A DNA stretch of 64,000 bases from Liolophura sinensis. Its lineage: Eukaryota > Mollusca > Polyplacophora > Chitonida > Chitonidae. Position numbers and translations under genes: made by a program. Positions 31,281 through 43,695 of this stretch are shown in pieces (the stretch's first letter is position 1; each line of letters starts with the position of its first letter). The notes below the pieces were generated by a model. It was not told the DNA's origin, ran no database searches, and saw nothing but the letters and a program-made list of their open reading frames with translations. The stretch is taken from positions 19,851,704 through 19,915,703 of the forward strand of contig NC_088304.1 in the NCBI RefSeq assembly GCF_032854445.1, read 5' to 3'.

Positions 31281-31633
31281 TCCCTCAAAGGTAAAGAACT
31301 GCTATTGCATTAGTGAAATATTCATGAATATGGTATTACACACCAATCACTCAGTTCATATGCCCAGAAAGATAGATTTGTTTACTATTCATATAGTCTA
31401 ATGTTGACTGATGCAATCAATTTCTGTGAACAATCATTATAAGTTTAATACTGTAAATTACATTCAGTACCTGGTATACATTTATTTGTTAATCTGCAAA
31501 CATTTTTAGAAAGTCAATGAAATAACAGAGTTATTTTGGTGCTTGTCTATTTGATTCTCAATGATTGATGAAGTTGGGAAAAGATGAGAAATATGTTAAA
31601 GTTGTTCAGTTATTCACTGATGGTATGAAATAT

Positions 31634-31740
31634 AGCCCAGTGGAAACCAACGACCATCCGCAGGTTGCCTACAGACCTTCCCACATACGGCCGGAGACGA
31701 AGCCAGCATGAGCTGGACTTGAACTCACAGCGACCGGGTA
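31634..31740 (-). repeat. SINE family A, middle fragment
   Basis: On plus: CGACCATCCGCAGGTTGCCT ... CACATACGGCCGGAGACGAA ... GCTGGACTTGAACTCACAGC. Tail and head are absent. Confidence 0.75.
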
Positions 31741-33901
31741 TGAAATATATAATCATTATATATATATATTACATTATATGTGATGATAATGCTGTCGGTA
31801 ATTAATAAACTATGGTGCCCACAGCAGAATACTTTGCTCACATTTTTTAAAAACAGTTTTGTTGTCAAAACGTAATAAACTCTCTTTTATAATTCATTTA
31901 CTATGGAGAAAAGAATATGGTAAAAGATTTTATATTCCATACATGTGTATACTGTTAGTGGTGGGAAAAACATGCTGATTAAGAAATTTATCTCCGTTGT
32001 TAAAGAGATACAGAATCAGTGCTGATTGGCTGGTGTGAGAGGCAACTCCAAGCTATGCCTTGCCTAAGCTGAATTTTAGATATGGTACATTTATTCAAGT
32101 ATGATCAAGGCTGCAAGATTTAACCCAGGAAACCCTATCTCCACTCACAGCCAATCATCAAAGATTCTGTATCCCTTTAAGGTGTTAGTCAAGTGTTGAT
32201 GTTGTCCTTGTATTCATATTGTTAAGGCGACACCAATCTTATTTTATGTTTTATGGGCGAGCGTACATTGAAAAATCCAAAAAGAATAAAAGTGAAAGTC
32301 CACATCTTTGTTTTTTTTTTTTATCATAGGGTTTGAATAAATTTCTTGTTTCTCAAGGCCTTATTGTCATGTAAATACTTCTTCAACAGGAAAAAATGGT
32401 TGAGATTATCCAAAGTTTTTCACAAATTAGACGATTTTCATATCGTAATTTTTTTTTTGTACATTCTCTGGTGACATCGAGAAAACATTGATTCTGTGCA
32501 TCAAACAACACTTTAAATTGGCGTGGTCTTATACAAGCGTGGACAATGTATATATACAGGTTAAAATATGAGGCAGCCGTAGTACAGTGCTCAGTCTGCC
32601 GTTCAAGTTGTGAGGTTCGTCTGTTTTATGTGTATGTGATAAAATATGATAATCAGAAAGTGTATAAAATGTGTGATTCTTCTCATGAAGTTATAAAATG
32701 TTGTAATATGTGAATGACTAAATTTTAAACTGTCAGTGGTTATTGTGTGATAACATGGGAAGTGCTCAAGCTCAGTCATTATATTTGCCAAGTGCCTGTT
32801 CCGGGTAAGGTTTTTTTTTTTTATCGTACCTCCATGCAACACTGCTGAATTGTTACATACCCTAAACGACCGAAAATTCGACCACAAAAGAGCATTTTTG
32901 GAGTCAAATAAATGTTGTGAGGTATTACTTCTGGTGCTAAAATTCACATTTTCCCAGTAGGATATCACCCTACCTCCCAAACACCTCTCAAAGCACCTTG
33001 CCAAAATCAATAGAACATGGAGCTTCCAGAATCGGGTGGGGGGGGGGGGGGAATGAGCAACTTAGTCATGGACGAAATTTTTGGTCATTTAGGGTACTTG
33101 TTTTTATCCAGTACATTGAGCTCATCGGTGCTCTTCGTTCACTTGGTTGACAGGTGAACTACCAAGTTCATGATACAGAATTTCCTGCTGGGTTTTGTAC
33201 AGTTATCTTAGAGTATTAGCCTGTAAGTCTTCTTGCATAATTTTCAACCATGTGCATTTATATGCTATTTCTTAAGGTGGCCTTTTACTTTGTGAATGTT
33301 AAACTGCTAAAGCAGCCTTAAGGCCTTTATACGGAAGAAGTGCATTTTACATTTAATTTTGTAAATGGTCAGAACTATTTTCCCGATATATATTCTCCAC
33401 TGGTCCTAAATGCGCTGCACTTTAGCATGGGGGGTCATTCTGTTTGTAAGTTACAGCGGGTAGCATTCACCGCCTGAAATCGACTTCATGGATAATGGAA
33501 GTCACTGTAACCTATGTGTATGAAGCATTTTAAATATTCACAGCTTTTTATCACAACCAGATTGTTATGCACTTAGTATTAAATTGTGATGTGAAACGTT
33601 ATTGTTCATGTGGACTGATGTGTACAAGTATTCAGCTGCTTTCATGGTGCGTAATAAACGCATGTGAATGTATTCATTCAGTGTTGCAAATAAGAAATCC
33701 ATTATTGGTCTATTACATGGATACAGTAAGAAATGATACTGTATTCCTACTGTAAGCTTACATATGTATATGTTATATAATCTATATAGCTATACCCAAG
33801 TGTTATGGTGAAATATATTCAAGAAAACAATTCTTGTCCATTTTATTTTTCTTCAAAATTATGTCAAAGATATAAATCACGTTAAAACATCAGTGTGTAT
33901 T

Positions 33902-34640
33902 TATTTGGATGAAAGTCAGCCTGTAGCAGCGCTGGATATACTTGTATTTGGATGGAAGTCAGTCTGTAGCAGTGCTGGATATACTGGTATTTGGATGAAA
34001 GTCAGCCTGTAGCATTGCTGGATATACTTGTATTTGGATGAAAGTCAGTCTGTAGCAGTGCTGGATATACTGGTATTTGGATGAAAGTGAGCCTGTAGCA
34101 TTGCTGGATATATTTGTATTTGGATGAAAGTCAGTCTGTAGCAGTGCTGGATATACTGGTATTTGGATGAAAGTGAGCCTGTAGCATTGCTGGATATACT
34201 TGTATTTGGATGAAAGTCAGTTTGTAGCAGTGCTGGATATACTGGTATTGGGATGAAAGTGAGCCTGTAGCATTGCTGGATATATTTGTATTTGGATGAA
34301 AGTCAGTCTGTAGCAGTGCTGGATATACTGGTATTTGGATGAAAGTCAGCCTGTAGCAGCGCTGGATAAACTTGTATTTGGATGAAAGTCAGTCTGTAGC
34401 AGTGCTGGATATACTGGCATTTGGATGAAAGTCAGCCTGTAGCAGCGCTGGATATACTTGTATTTGGATGAAAGTCAGTCTGTAGCAGTGCTGGATATAC
34501 TGGTATTCGGATGAAAGTCAGCCTGTAGCAGTGCTGGATATACTTGTATTTGGATGAAAGTCAGTCTGTAGCAGTGCTGGATATACTGGTATTTGGATGA
34601 AAGTGAGCCTGTAGCATTGCTGGATATACTTGTATTTAAA
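33902..34640. repeat. 43-bp minisatellite, about 17 copies, with an 86-bp higher-order unit
   Basis: Core TATTTGGATGAAAGTCAGTC then TGTAGCAGTGCTGGATATAC. Units ending TGG (mostly preceded by AGTCAGTCTG) alternate with units ending TTG (AGTCAGCCTG or AGTGAGCCTG), which implies dimer-wise expansion. Confidence 0.92.
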
Positions 34641-34711
34641 TACTGACATTAATCAAGCGTGACATAAAACAGCTTGGCATGTAATTGTCAGCCCGATATG
34701 CAGACAATGAG

Positions 34712-34802
34712 CCACATTGTTCAGCAGAGCCACATTGTTCAGCAGAACATCATTCAGCAGAGCCACATTGTTCAGCAGAACCACATCGTTCAGCAGAACT
34801 GC
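34712..34802. repeat. 18-bp minisatellite, about 5 copies
   Basis: Core TTCAGCAGAGCCACATTG. The period of 18 keeps short frames open on both strands. Confidence 0.85.
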
Positions 34803-34876
34803 TGTACCTATTTTCCAACCATACGACACCTCAACATTACATACAGTTTGGCTCGTGTATAAAATACAGGGTCCAT

Positions 34877-35021
34877 TCCACAAGGCCATTTCTGACTTAA
34901 GTCAAAACTGGAAGTTGAAATGTAGACATTTTATAGGGTGAACAAAATGTTCATTTCTGATAGCTCAATAGAAGCTTTGATTGAATTTCAGATTTTGAAT
35001 GTTCAGAGATGGCTTTGTGGA
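34877..35021. mobile_element. MITE-like fold-back element, about 145 bp
   Basis: TCCACAAGGCCATTTCTGA at 34877-34895 is mirrored at 35003-35021 by TCAGAGATGGCTTTGTGGA (17 of 19 positions pair). The interior has no coding capacity. Confidence 0.6.
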
Positions 35022-35141
35022 GTCAGCCCCAGGTGTGTATGTAGCGTATACCATACACTACTGGCATCCAATAACATTTAAGGGTGATGTCTTAAGTACT
35101 GTGTGTATTGAGCTCCACAAATGTAAAGTACAATAATAAGG

Positions 35142-35275
35142 TCCAGTTCATGCTTGCTCCCTCTCAGGTAGTATGTGGGAAGGTCTAGCAGCAACATGTG
35201 GATGGTCATGGGTTTCCTCAAGGCCAGTTTCCTTCCACCATAATATGGCGTAAAACACCAGTCAAATAAATAAAT
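35142..35275 (+). repeat. SINE family A, internally deleted
   Basis: CCAGTTCATGCTTGCTCC ... GTATGTGGGAAGGTCTAGCA ... GGCGTAAAACACCAGTC and an AAATAAATAAAT tail. Confidence 0.8.
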
Positions 35276-35374
35276 CACAGCAATAGGAGGAGGATATTCC
35301 ACCACTGATGCCATATGTTTTTATTAATTACCATAACTTGCACAATTCATGATGATAAATATTGTTGATGGTCA

Positions 35375-35705
35375 CCAAATGGTTAGAGTGTCGGGAGACC
35401 TTGGGAACAAATCAGGGTCGGGTCATACCAAAGAAAAATGGTACTTGCTGCTGGCTCACATTGCCCTCAGCACTGAGAGGTTATAGCAAGGAAGCATGAC
35501 TGGTTGGCTCGTCGTCAGTATAATGTGACTGATTGAGGTATCATGTCTGGTGTCATTAGCATAATATTTCAATGGCAGCAACAATTTGGCGACATGGACT
35601 CGCCCTGCAACAAGAAGACACCATATATGTACACACACCTTATGACTCCTCTTCATCATATGACTAAATAATTGTTAAGCATGACGTTAAACCCCCAATC
35701 GTATA
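35375..35705 (+). repeat. SINE family B, near full length
   Basis: Starts near CACCAAATGGTTAGAGTG, then GGTCGGGTCATACCAAAG, AGTATAATGTGACTGATTGA, ACTCCTCTTCATCATATGAC and the end GCATGACGTTAAACCCCCAA. Confidence 0.8.
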
Positions 35706-35723
35706 AATATACACCTATAATAA

Positions 35724-35778
35724 ATATTGTTTATTTGATTCGATTTTTACACGGTACTCAAGAATATTTCACTTCAAG
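35724..35778 (-). repeat. SINE family A, tail fragment
   Basis: On plus: GTTTATTTGATTCGATTTTT, then ACTCAAGAATATTTCACTT. It faces the full plus-strand copy 40 bp away. Confidence 0.65.
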
Positions 35779-35815
35779 CTGCACAAAAAGGCAAACAATA
35801 TTCAAAGCCATATTG

Positions 35816-36065
35816 GGGCCTCTGTGGCTGAGTTGGTTAGCGCGTGCACAGTGTAATGACCCAGGAGCCTCTTACCAATGCGGTCGCTATGAGTTCCTTT
35901 CCAGCCGTACGTAGAAAGGTCTGTCACCAACCTGCGGGGGGTCATGGGTTTCCCCTGGGCTCTGCCTGGTTTCCTCCCACCATAATGCTGTCTGCCATCA
36001 TATAAGTGAAATATTCTTGAGTACGGTGTAAAACACCAATAAAATAAATAAATAAATAAATAAAT
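35816..36065 (+). repeat. SINE family A, near full length
   Basis: tRNA-like head GGGGCCTCTGTGGCTGAGTT and GGTTAGCGCG, a short deletion around the B box, core CAACCTGCGGGGGGTCATGG, and an end GTAAAACACCAATAAAATAA with ATAA repeats. Confidence 0.87.
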
Positions 36066-36251
36066 CCAAAGCTGTTTTAGAAGAATTTACTGGTAAATAC
36101 AATCATGCATGTACATTTACATTGTTATCCTCCTCTAGTTGGAAATAGACAGAAACATGTATCTGTACAACAAAATGTTCAAGAAAACTTCTGAACAATT
36201 CACAAACACATTACTTTTAACTGTTCCTTAGTACAAAGCTGCTCCAGCAAT

Positions 36252-36257
36252 TTTATT
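36252..36257 (-). terminator. Possible polyadenylation signal of the UPF0390 gene
   Basis: AATAAA on the minus strand about 143 nt downstream of the stop codon at 36400-36402. Confidence 0.45.
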
Positions 36258-36399
36258 GTTGACTTAGATTCCTTCTCTTTTGACACCCTGTGATCTCTGA
36301 GAACTACGGATTCTGCAAAGAACCAATGCCATCCATTTCAACTGTGCCTAACTGGCAATCCAAACAACAAATGAGTCCAGCGCTACCATACTGTACATG

Positions 36400-38042
36400 C
36401 TAGGGTTTTTTGCCATGTTTCTTCCCCTTGCTTTTGCTCTTCCCTGATTGGTTGCCAAATCTGTTGCTGGCTGCCGCTCCCTCTGATTGGACGAGATGAA
36501 GTGACCTGGGTTCCATGGCACTGGCTCTAGCAGATGCGTCCTGTTCTATGCTGGCTCTGATAGTGTTCTCAAGACCCTGGTAGTAGAACAGTAAGAGAGG
36601 AAAATGTATTTTCATTTCACTATTATCATCCCGTTCCTTATGAATGACACAGTGCCGGTAATGTACTTGAATGCTGAATTTAATACAAACTACAGCATAT
36701 CAGCTTTGTGTGCTTTGCTAATTATTTAACTGAGCGCTCAAAGATTTAATACTTTATATACACTATAGAGTGTATTTCTTGAAAAATTATACAAGACAAA
36801 AATGCATGACAAAAATTTTTGAATCATCTTATTACTACCAAATGTTTGATATTTTAAGGTCTTTATTATTAATAATATCTACATGGCATACACAATAACT
36901 AGAAACACTATATTTATTGTGACCTGGTCTCAGCTTGAGGTCATTTTGATTTCAAGCTCTTCGAAACAAGTGAAATGACCAAACATTTTGACACCTGAAT
37001 TTACAAGAGAAGATTTTATCTTTATCTTGTTTGTCATTCAAAGATAATTAATTTGTTTACCTTCTTCAGTTTGGCTACTTGCACGAGCTTTGCCTTCTTT
37101 GGTGCAATGATTCTTCCTTTATGAAAGAACAAAAGCAAGCTGAGTGTGAATGACTGATTGATTGATTGATTGTTGTTTCAAACTGAAAGCAGAATTTTGA
37201 CTGTATTCCATGGCAGTGAGATGCATGAACCAGAGTAACCAGGGTAAACCACTCTAATTATTCCTTCGTCGTTATATGACTGAAAAATTGTCAAGTACGA
37301 CTTTAAACCTCAATCATTTGCTCACTCGGGAGGTGGTAAATCCAGGGTCAATTCTGGGTTGGGCCACGTCTAAGACCTTAAATGAGGAAGTTGTAACTTT
37401 TGGCTTTTTTTTTTCAAATGTCTTGACAAATGTTATTTACCCCTACAAACAAAACTACGTCATTTTTTCCTCGTCCATATACTTTTTTTCTGTCCCACAA
37501 TCTTATGAATACTGGATACGCGGGTCAATATCCTAACCAGACCTTCACCTATACAGAGGGCAGATTTTTTTCCTTTCCTTTCTTTTGGCTTACAAATAGT
37601 GTTACCCCATCATACATATTCATGTCACGCATGATCGTAATGCAGGTACAGAGTTGTGAAAGTTGACTAATTCAGGCTGCTGGCATTGTCTATCGTTGAC
37701 CCGCTTCTGTGTTGTTTATAGCGTAAAGTAAATGCGTCACTGCAATGACGTCAATTCAACGTGGCCAAAGCAGCAACCAAAACTTTAAAACTCTCCGTCA
37801 GAGACGTACACAGCGAAGTAAACATGTGCACGTGTACAGCCCATGCATGTTGTTGTTGTTTCAGATTCTATGTTCAGGTGTCACATCAGCACATTTGATT
37901 CGTGACACACACAAAAATTATGTCAACTGAGATAAATGATCTTACCGCCCCTTTTAGGACCTTTGTTCTTGTTCCTGTCTTTGTGTTTTGGTTTCCCGTG
38001 GACGGGAACTTTAACGTTAGTTTTCAATTTCCCCTGCGCCAT
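36400..38042 (-). CDS. UPF0390 / DUF2462 protein, homologue of human C19orf53
   Basis: Three exons on the minus strand: 38042-37946, 37116-37061, 36576-36400 (TAG), GT-AG junctions in phase, 109 codons (human about 99). It begins MAQGKLKTNVKVPVHGK. A Lys/Arg-rich segment follows, then the family signature GGRIIAPKKAK across junction 1 and KLKKGLENTIRASIEQDA across junction 2, and it ends with a lysine-rich GKSKSKGKKHGKKP tail. Human C19orf53 is also called Leydig cell tumour 10 kDa protein homologue. Its function is poorly defined; the high positive charge suggests RNA or nucleolar association, which is inference. The start is fixed by the family MAQG N-terminus and a TATA-like box 53-60 nt upstream. 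The first intron holds SINE family B fragments. Confidence 0.9.
37240..37400 (+). repeat. SINE family B, 3' end of one copy joined to the 5' part of another
   Basis: TCCTTCGTCGTTATATGACT ... GTACGACTTTAAACCTCAAT ends one copy. GTAAATCCAGGGTCAATTC and AGACCTTAAATGAGGAAGTT, which belong to the head region, follow at once. Either a head-to-tail pair or nested insertion. Confidence 0.6.
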
Positions 38043-38094
38043 AATTTGCGTATTTAGGTTAATAAATCGGATGCTGGGTCAATGGAAGGGACCA

Positions 38095-38102
38095 TTTATA
38101 TA
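38095..38102 (-). promoter_or_regulatory. TATA-like box of the UPF0390 gene
   Basis: TATATAAA on the minus strand, 53-60 nt upstream of the ATG at 38042. The spacing implies a 5' UTR of about 25-35 nt. No other core element was assigned. Confidence 0.4.
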
Positions 38103-39150
38103 GGGGATAAAGAGGTCTGAGAAAATAAGTTTTTGTCCTGTATCTAAGGATGCCAAAGTATAAAATCAAGAAAAATCATACAATTCAGCACTGGAGTATA
38201 CCTTTTTCTAACTTAGACTGGCAGGAGAAATTCTGGTGGTTAGATAATATTGTCCTCTAGCTTACACCCCCTTCAAAATGCGCTCGCCCAGAGGCTGAAA
38301 GCAGCTGGCGACGTCAGAAAATGTCAGTCTGTCGGAGAAAATAGACGAGGAGCCGTCCGTGCGTCTACCAATTTAGCCTTATGACGCAACAGGAATTAAT
38401 CGCTGGTGAGTTCTGATGGTTGATCACGACAGTCCTTTTGTCATGTTAATTATGCAGAGCCGATTAGCTATTTACTGGTGACATGATTAGGAGGTGGAAG
38501 TGCGCGCCAGGAAACTGATATGTCTACTTTGTAACGATTGGAAGCTACTGCTCGTCAACGGTGACCTTGACTGAATGGATGCCGAAACAGTGGCACTTTG
38601 TGAATAACTCCGTTGCTACCTTCATACGATATACTATTGATCAATATAGCCTATTTGCCGTACATCTTTCTATTATATCATCTCTTATCATAGTACTGAA
38701 GCCTATACCTGTACAGTACACTTTACACTTTGAATTCATGCTGACTGCTCCAGGCATTGATCAGTAATCATGTTATATGATGATCAGGTCCATGTTATTA
38801 CTGTCCTAGCAGAGTCTCATGCCAGGATGATTCTGGAAATTGATGTGGTGCAAACTGTTTGTCTGCAGACGCTTTGTACATCCCCACGTGATCAGCCCAC
38901 CAGTGGCAATGTTTGCTTACATGAAGTTATACCACCATGCCTGTCAGATTGTCCGTCTACTAATGTGGCGTACGCGTGCCACCAATACAATGTATATACA
39001 TGCTGATGTACATGGTATCCATTTTAGTACTATCTGATAATGCCTAACCTGTAGTGAAGATAGGCTGAGCAATGCATGCCACTGGATGCGTGAATCATAT
39101 GCCTACCAGTACAGCATGGTCCAATCCACTGTCCACTATATAACTGTTAA

Positions 39151-39309
39151 TTACGGTGGGAGGAAACCGGGCAGAGTGGGGGAAGCCACGGGTATCCGCA
39201 GGTTGCTAGCAGATCTTCTCACGTACGTCCAGAGAGGAAGCCAGTGTGAGCTGGACTTGAACTCACAGGGACTGCATTGGTGAGAGGCCCCCAAGGCCAC
39301 GGAGACCCC
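39151..39309 (-). repeat. SINE family A, tail lost
   Basis: On plus: GGTGGGAGGAAACCGGGCAG ... GGTATCCGCAGGTTGCTAGC ... GAGCTGGACTTGAACTCACA, ending at the head (CACGGAGACCCC). Confidence 0.8.
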
Positions 39310-39919
39310 AACTGTCAAAAACATCTGTAGTTTCAGTATACGTTATATACCCATATACACATTGTAACATGTATGAAAGTAACACAGATGTGTGCCTCTG
39401 TACTGTTCATAAAATGTACATGAAGTACAGGTATGTTGACCAATATATTCACAGAATTTTTGTTGAAACCGGATTCTGCCTTTCTTATTCAAAAAATGCT
39501 TCATATTGTGAGTGGAAAACATCAGTCTGTTGTAAAGTATTGGTCACTGCACTTAGACCACTGCATGGGAAGGATTTTTCTGCTGTCCTGGTGACCTCAT
39601 TTTGAATGCATTAACCTACATGTACATGTGGCTGAGTGGGGCTGTGTGAAAAGAGTCTTTCCTGCATTCGCATGATGCAGGACGTGCTGTAAATTCAAGG
39701 TATGGTGACTGTTATTCTTTCTAGTGGCTTGTGTTTATGTGACCTTTGTGTCAGTTTTGTAATTCAAGCAAAATCTGCAATGTTTACCCTACATTTATAA
39801 TGGAACTGTCACTGATGCTGTCTGTAACACTTGTCAGCTTGTGACTGTCCTTAGTAAAGGGTATGTCCACTTGGTGGGGGCACTCAGCTTTATGGGTGGA
39901 AGAAATTGAGCTTCACCCA

Positions 39920-40030
39920 TAATGACATCTCACCCTAATGCCACCTTACCCTAATGCCACCTGACTATAATGCCACCTCACCATAATGTCACCTCTCCCT
40001 AATGCCACCTCACCCTAATGCCACTTTCAC
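39920..40030. repeat. 16-bp minisatellite, about 7 copies
   Basis: Core CCCTAATGCCACCTCA with single-base variants. Confidence 0.85.
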
Positions 40031-40181
40031 AGTTACATGAAGGTACCTGACCATACTTTGACCAACTTGTGTGTCAAACCGTTCTTGGGCTAGTTCAGTG
40101 GGAGGCAACAGGGCCAATTTCTTGCTCCCAAATAGCATTCACATCTACATGTGCTGGTATATTTATAATGCAGACATTATG

Positions 40182-40368
40182 TATTGATTTATTTGAATGG
40201 TGTTTTACGCCATACTCAAGAATATTTTACTTACATGACGGTGGCAAGCATTATGGTGGGAGGAAACCGGGGGAAAACCCACAACCATCAGCAAGTTGCT
40301 AGCAGACCTTCCCACATACAGCCGGAGAGGAAGCCAGCATGAGCTGGACTTGAACTCCGACCGCATAG
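40182..40368 (-). repeat. SINE family A, head lost
   Basis: On plus: TTGATTTATTTGAATGGTGT ... GGTGGGAGGAAACCGGGGGA ... GAGCTGGACTTGAACTCCGA. Confidence 0.8.
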
Positions 40369-41228
40369 ACATTATATACATGTATACTTTATTGTACAGT
40401 TGATGTATTGTATTAGTTACGTTACTTACATTCACATGTACATTTTATTGAGGTTTGACACTGGGTCAAGAATATTTTGGTGACATGTACATATATGGAG
40501 CAGCAGTCAATTTTTTGCACGTACATGTATATATAATTGTAATGTAAACTATGTCAGATAAATTTAGGGCTGATTGACTGGAATATACCACAGAGAAACT
40601 TATGTCTTGGTCAGCCTTCTTTGGATGCACAGTGACATATAATGAAACTCAGGTACGTATGCAGTGTTCTAATTTAATAGGCTGAAGCTAGAGCTCTGGT
40701 CTTTGTAATCTGTCACAGTTTAACTAATCATGCTGCGTTTATTCTGTTTACCAATCAGGACAATGTACCACATACTGCTTCAGTTTGGATGTGCTGAACA
40801 TCTCGCTGGCAAGATGATATAGATCTGTATGTTTGTGTTGATTGATAGCTACGTGTAGTCTGTGGCCAGGCTGTTTGTAGCTGTGCGGCAGTTGGACCAT
40901 GCCCTCCGTGAAGTGCATTCATCAGAGATAAATCGGTGGGAGTGACAGACCCAGAGACAGGGCCGTATAAAGAATGGCTGTAATTAGCTCATTGAATGAT
41001 TACAATATTGCCATATGGTGTGGGTACTAGTAGTTGAAATAATCAAGCCTTATCCGTCTGTCAACATCACCAAAAGGCTTTAGTACAGAACTAGTTTGCA
41101 GTACCAGTAAATACCAAAGTAGAATGCTGGTGTTTATGAATATTAGACGTACATGCTTGAATTTTGGATATGTACAAAGAAGACTTGGCTAGGTGATGCA
41201 TTATGTACTGTACCTGTACAGACATGTT

Positions 41229-41229
41229 G

Positions 41230-41321
<92 letters not shown>
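41229..41321. repeat. (TA)n microsatellite, about 93 bp
   Basis: Nearly pure TA dinucleotides with one TATG interruption near 41253. The poly-isoleucine/tyrosine ORFs over it are artefacts. Confidence 0.97.
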
Positions 41322-41322
<1 letters not shown>

Positions 41323-43103
41323 CTTAGTATACTTTTAGGTGATAATGCTAATATCCCAAGACATGAGAAAACAACCATGTGTTAAACCTAGGGTGAATTA
41401 AGCCTGTATCATGTGTATGAGGTCTGATACGTTACCAAATGTCTGTATTTGTTGGTTAATATGTACATGTAGTTGTAGTATAGATTCTGATCAGAATATA
41501 TTCTCCTGCACAGACTGGGATGTTCGTCATTATACCCAAACTGTTAAATACCCAAACGAATTGATCAAGTTGTTTTAAAACTACTGTAGCCACTTGAACA
41601 AAAATATGATGGCTTACATGTACCAATAACGGTTAAGTTTCCATAGAGATTTTTTCATTCACAGACCTTAAAATTTTCAGAAAGCATCATTTGAGTCACA
41701 TTTCATGAAATTTCATGCACATGTACATAACATATGCATGTGTGTATAGTTTTAGTATACATACAAATACGTGTAATATACATGTATATGACTGAGGGTA
41801 GGTATCGAGGCATAGCAGGTTTATTCATCGTCCAGTTATTAATAACCTGGTGAAGTTGTTATTTTTGTCTTTAGACCAATATACAGCGGTACACCGCACA
41901 TGTACTGGGAGTATTGACTAAGAGCTGTACACAGTAGGCACATATACATGTGGCTCTATATCATTTATTCATATTGAATCAAGAATACATGGATTTCATT
42001 TTTAGGATAGTCATCAGTTTTTTATGTAAATAGGAAAAAAAAAAATCATGAAATATACTGGTAGCTATGGGTGATGTACATGTACCTATCAAACCTGATG
42101 GTAGAGAAAGCCTCATCAGTCATTTAAACAGCAAGAATATTAGTTTCATTTGAATGATCAGTTATGGTCATCGTCTTAAGGGAGAGCACCTCAGGCACTC
42201 AGCCAGCAAGGCTATCAGCAGTCGATCAAGCTATATTGTAGATATGTACATGTATGATAATTTTATCCATTTACTTAATACAATAGAAGCATCATACAGA
42301 TAGCAATGATCAGGTGAAATGGTTATCGCTGAATTATTGCTGATGTGGCAAAAAAATTAAGCAGAATATTTAGGGCAGTCCACATATGCAGTAAATTCTA
42401 GACCCTGTTTCACTAAATATCTGTACCCCAAGTTGAATGTTACTACCATGACAACATATGCTATTTAAAGACTTACTTTCTATGTTACTATGGAAATCAA
42501 CTTGCCAAACATGTGTGTACATGTGCAGCATTGCTTTGTGGAATGTATCCCTTGTTCACAAATTCAGTTATACCTCAGTATTGTCACAGTGCTCTGCTAT
42601 GGTAAATGTAATATTAGTTTGTACATATGTGTACATTTGTGTACATACAGTAATGATACACAGTGTTTTCCTGACAGGTATGCATGTGATTGTAGCTAAT
42701 ATTACCAATGGATTCCGCCCTACCCTGCCCTGTTGCTGGGGTAGTCAGGTACACGTAGTACAGTCAGTGTGAAAGTATGAAGAGCTGTTGGTGAGTCATG
42801 TGACCCTATTGTAATTTGTTGTGCAGCATGTTTTAGAATAACCATGATGACCTTAGCGGGCTAAACAGACGTGTGCTGTTACCTGTGCCTGTGGGTGTAA
42901 CAAGTTATATGTATCCTTGGTAACTGGGTCACTCAGTATTCGGGTATATAGAATGTTAGACTCAGTAAATCTTGCTGGTTTCCTTCCTCCCTTCCTTCCA
43001 TCAGCTGATGTGATGTGCTTTCCGGTAGTCTCTGGAAACATCTCAAGTCTCACTGCGTCAGCTTACATGTAGTACAAGTGCATGTTGTGAGATAGTTACA
43101 GTT

Positions 43104-43190
43104 ACACTGGCACACTGTACATGTACACTGGCACACTGTACATGTACACTGGCACACTGTACATGTACACTGACACACTGTACATGTACA
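43104..43190. repeat. 21-bp minisatellite, 4 copies
   Basis: Unit ACACTGGCACACTGTACATG plus T, ending in a run of TACATG. Confidence 0.85.
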
Positions 43191-43408
43191 TGTACTGTTA
43201 TCACCACTGCTTCAGGTTGACTACATGTGTGTCATATTTTATGCGTGATCATCAGATTTGGGTCGGAGTGAATATTTGTCCTGTACAGCCAAATCATGTG
43301 AGTGTATACAGTGGACTACATGCTTTTACATGTTCAGTGATGAGTGAACATGCAGGGATGAAGCGTTTTTGTTTTGCAGTATGTTTCATGCTCTTTTATA
43401 CAGTACCG

Positions 43409-43625
43409 TGATTCTTCAACATTTTCACATGATTGTAAGGTGTTTAATCAAGCTTATTCTGAAGGCATTATTCTGTGTGGACTGATAAAATGATACTTTT
43501 TGTGAAGCCCTGTAATTGGCCAATCCAACAAGTATAGTTTTGCCTCCAAAATCAAATTAAAAACGTGCATAAATTGCACTGGAAACTGCTCTTTCATATA
43601 TGAAAATATTGAGGAATTAAGGTAT
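43409..43625 (+). repeat. Dispersed repeat family R, copy 2
   Basis: CTTCAACATTTTCACATG, GGCATTATTCTGTGTGGACT, TGTGAAGCCCTGTAATTGGC, GTGCATAAATTGCACTGG. Uninterrupted at the site where copy 4 carries a SINE. Confidence 0.7.
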
Positions 43626-43695
43626 GTGTATATTTGGGTGATGTGATCTTCTCTGTATAGGATATACATGCACATGTATTGTATGCACAGGGTAT

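Larger units (their letters stand above)
28578..36251. other. Gene-free region between UPB1 and the UPF0390 gene
   Basis: No exon of a known family was recognised. It holds the UPB1 3' end, several SINE fragments, a dispersed repeat copy, five minisatellites, a fold-back element and a G homopolymer run at about 33038-33053. UPB1 and the UPF0390 gene converge on it, so it should need no promoter. The remaining sequence is AT-rich and unassigned. Confidence 0.6.

Noticed and set aside
32603-33010. 135-codon minus-strand ORF
   Set aside because: No similarity I can recognise; composition is typical of AT-rich noncoding DNA.
35816-35890. tRNA gene at the SINE head
   Set aside because: Only A-box and partial B-box resemblance; no cloverleaf, and the sequence continues into the SINE core.
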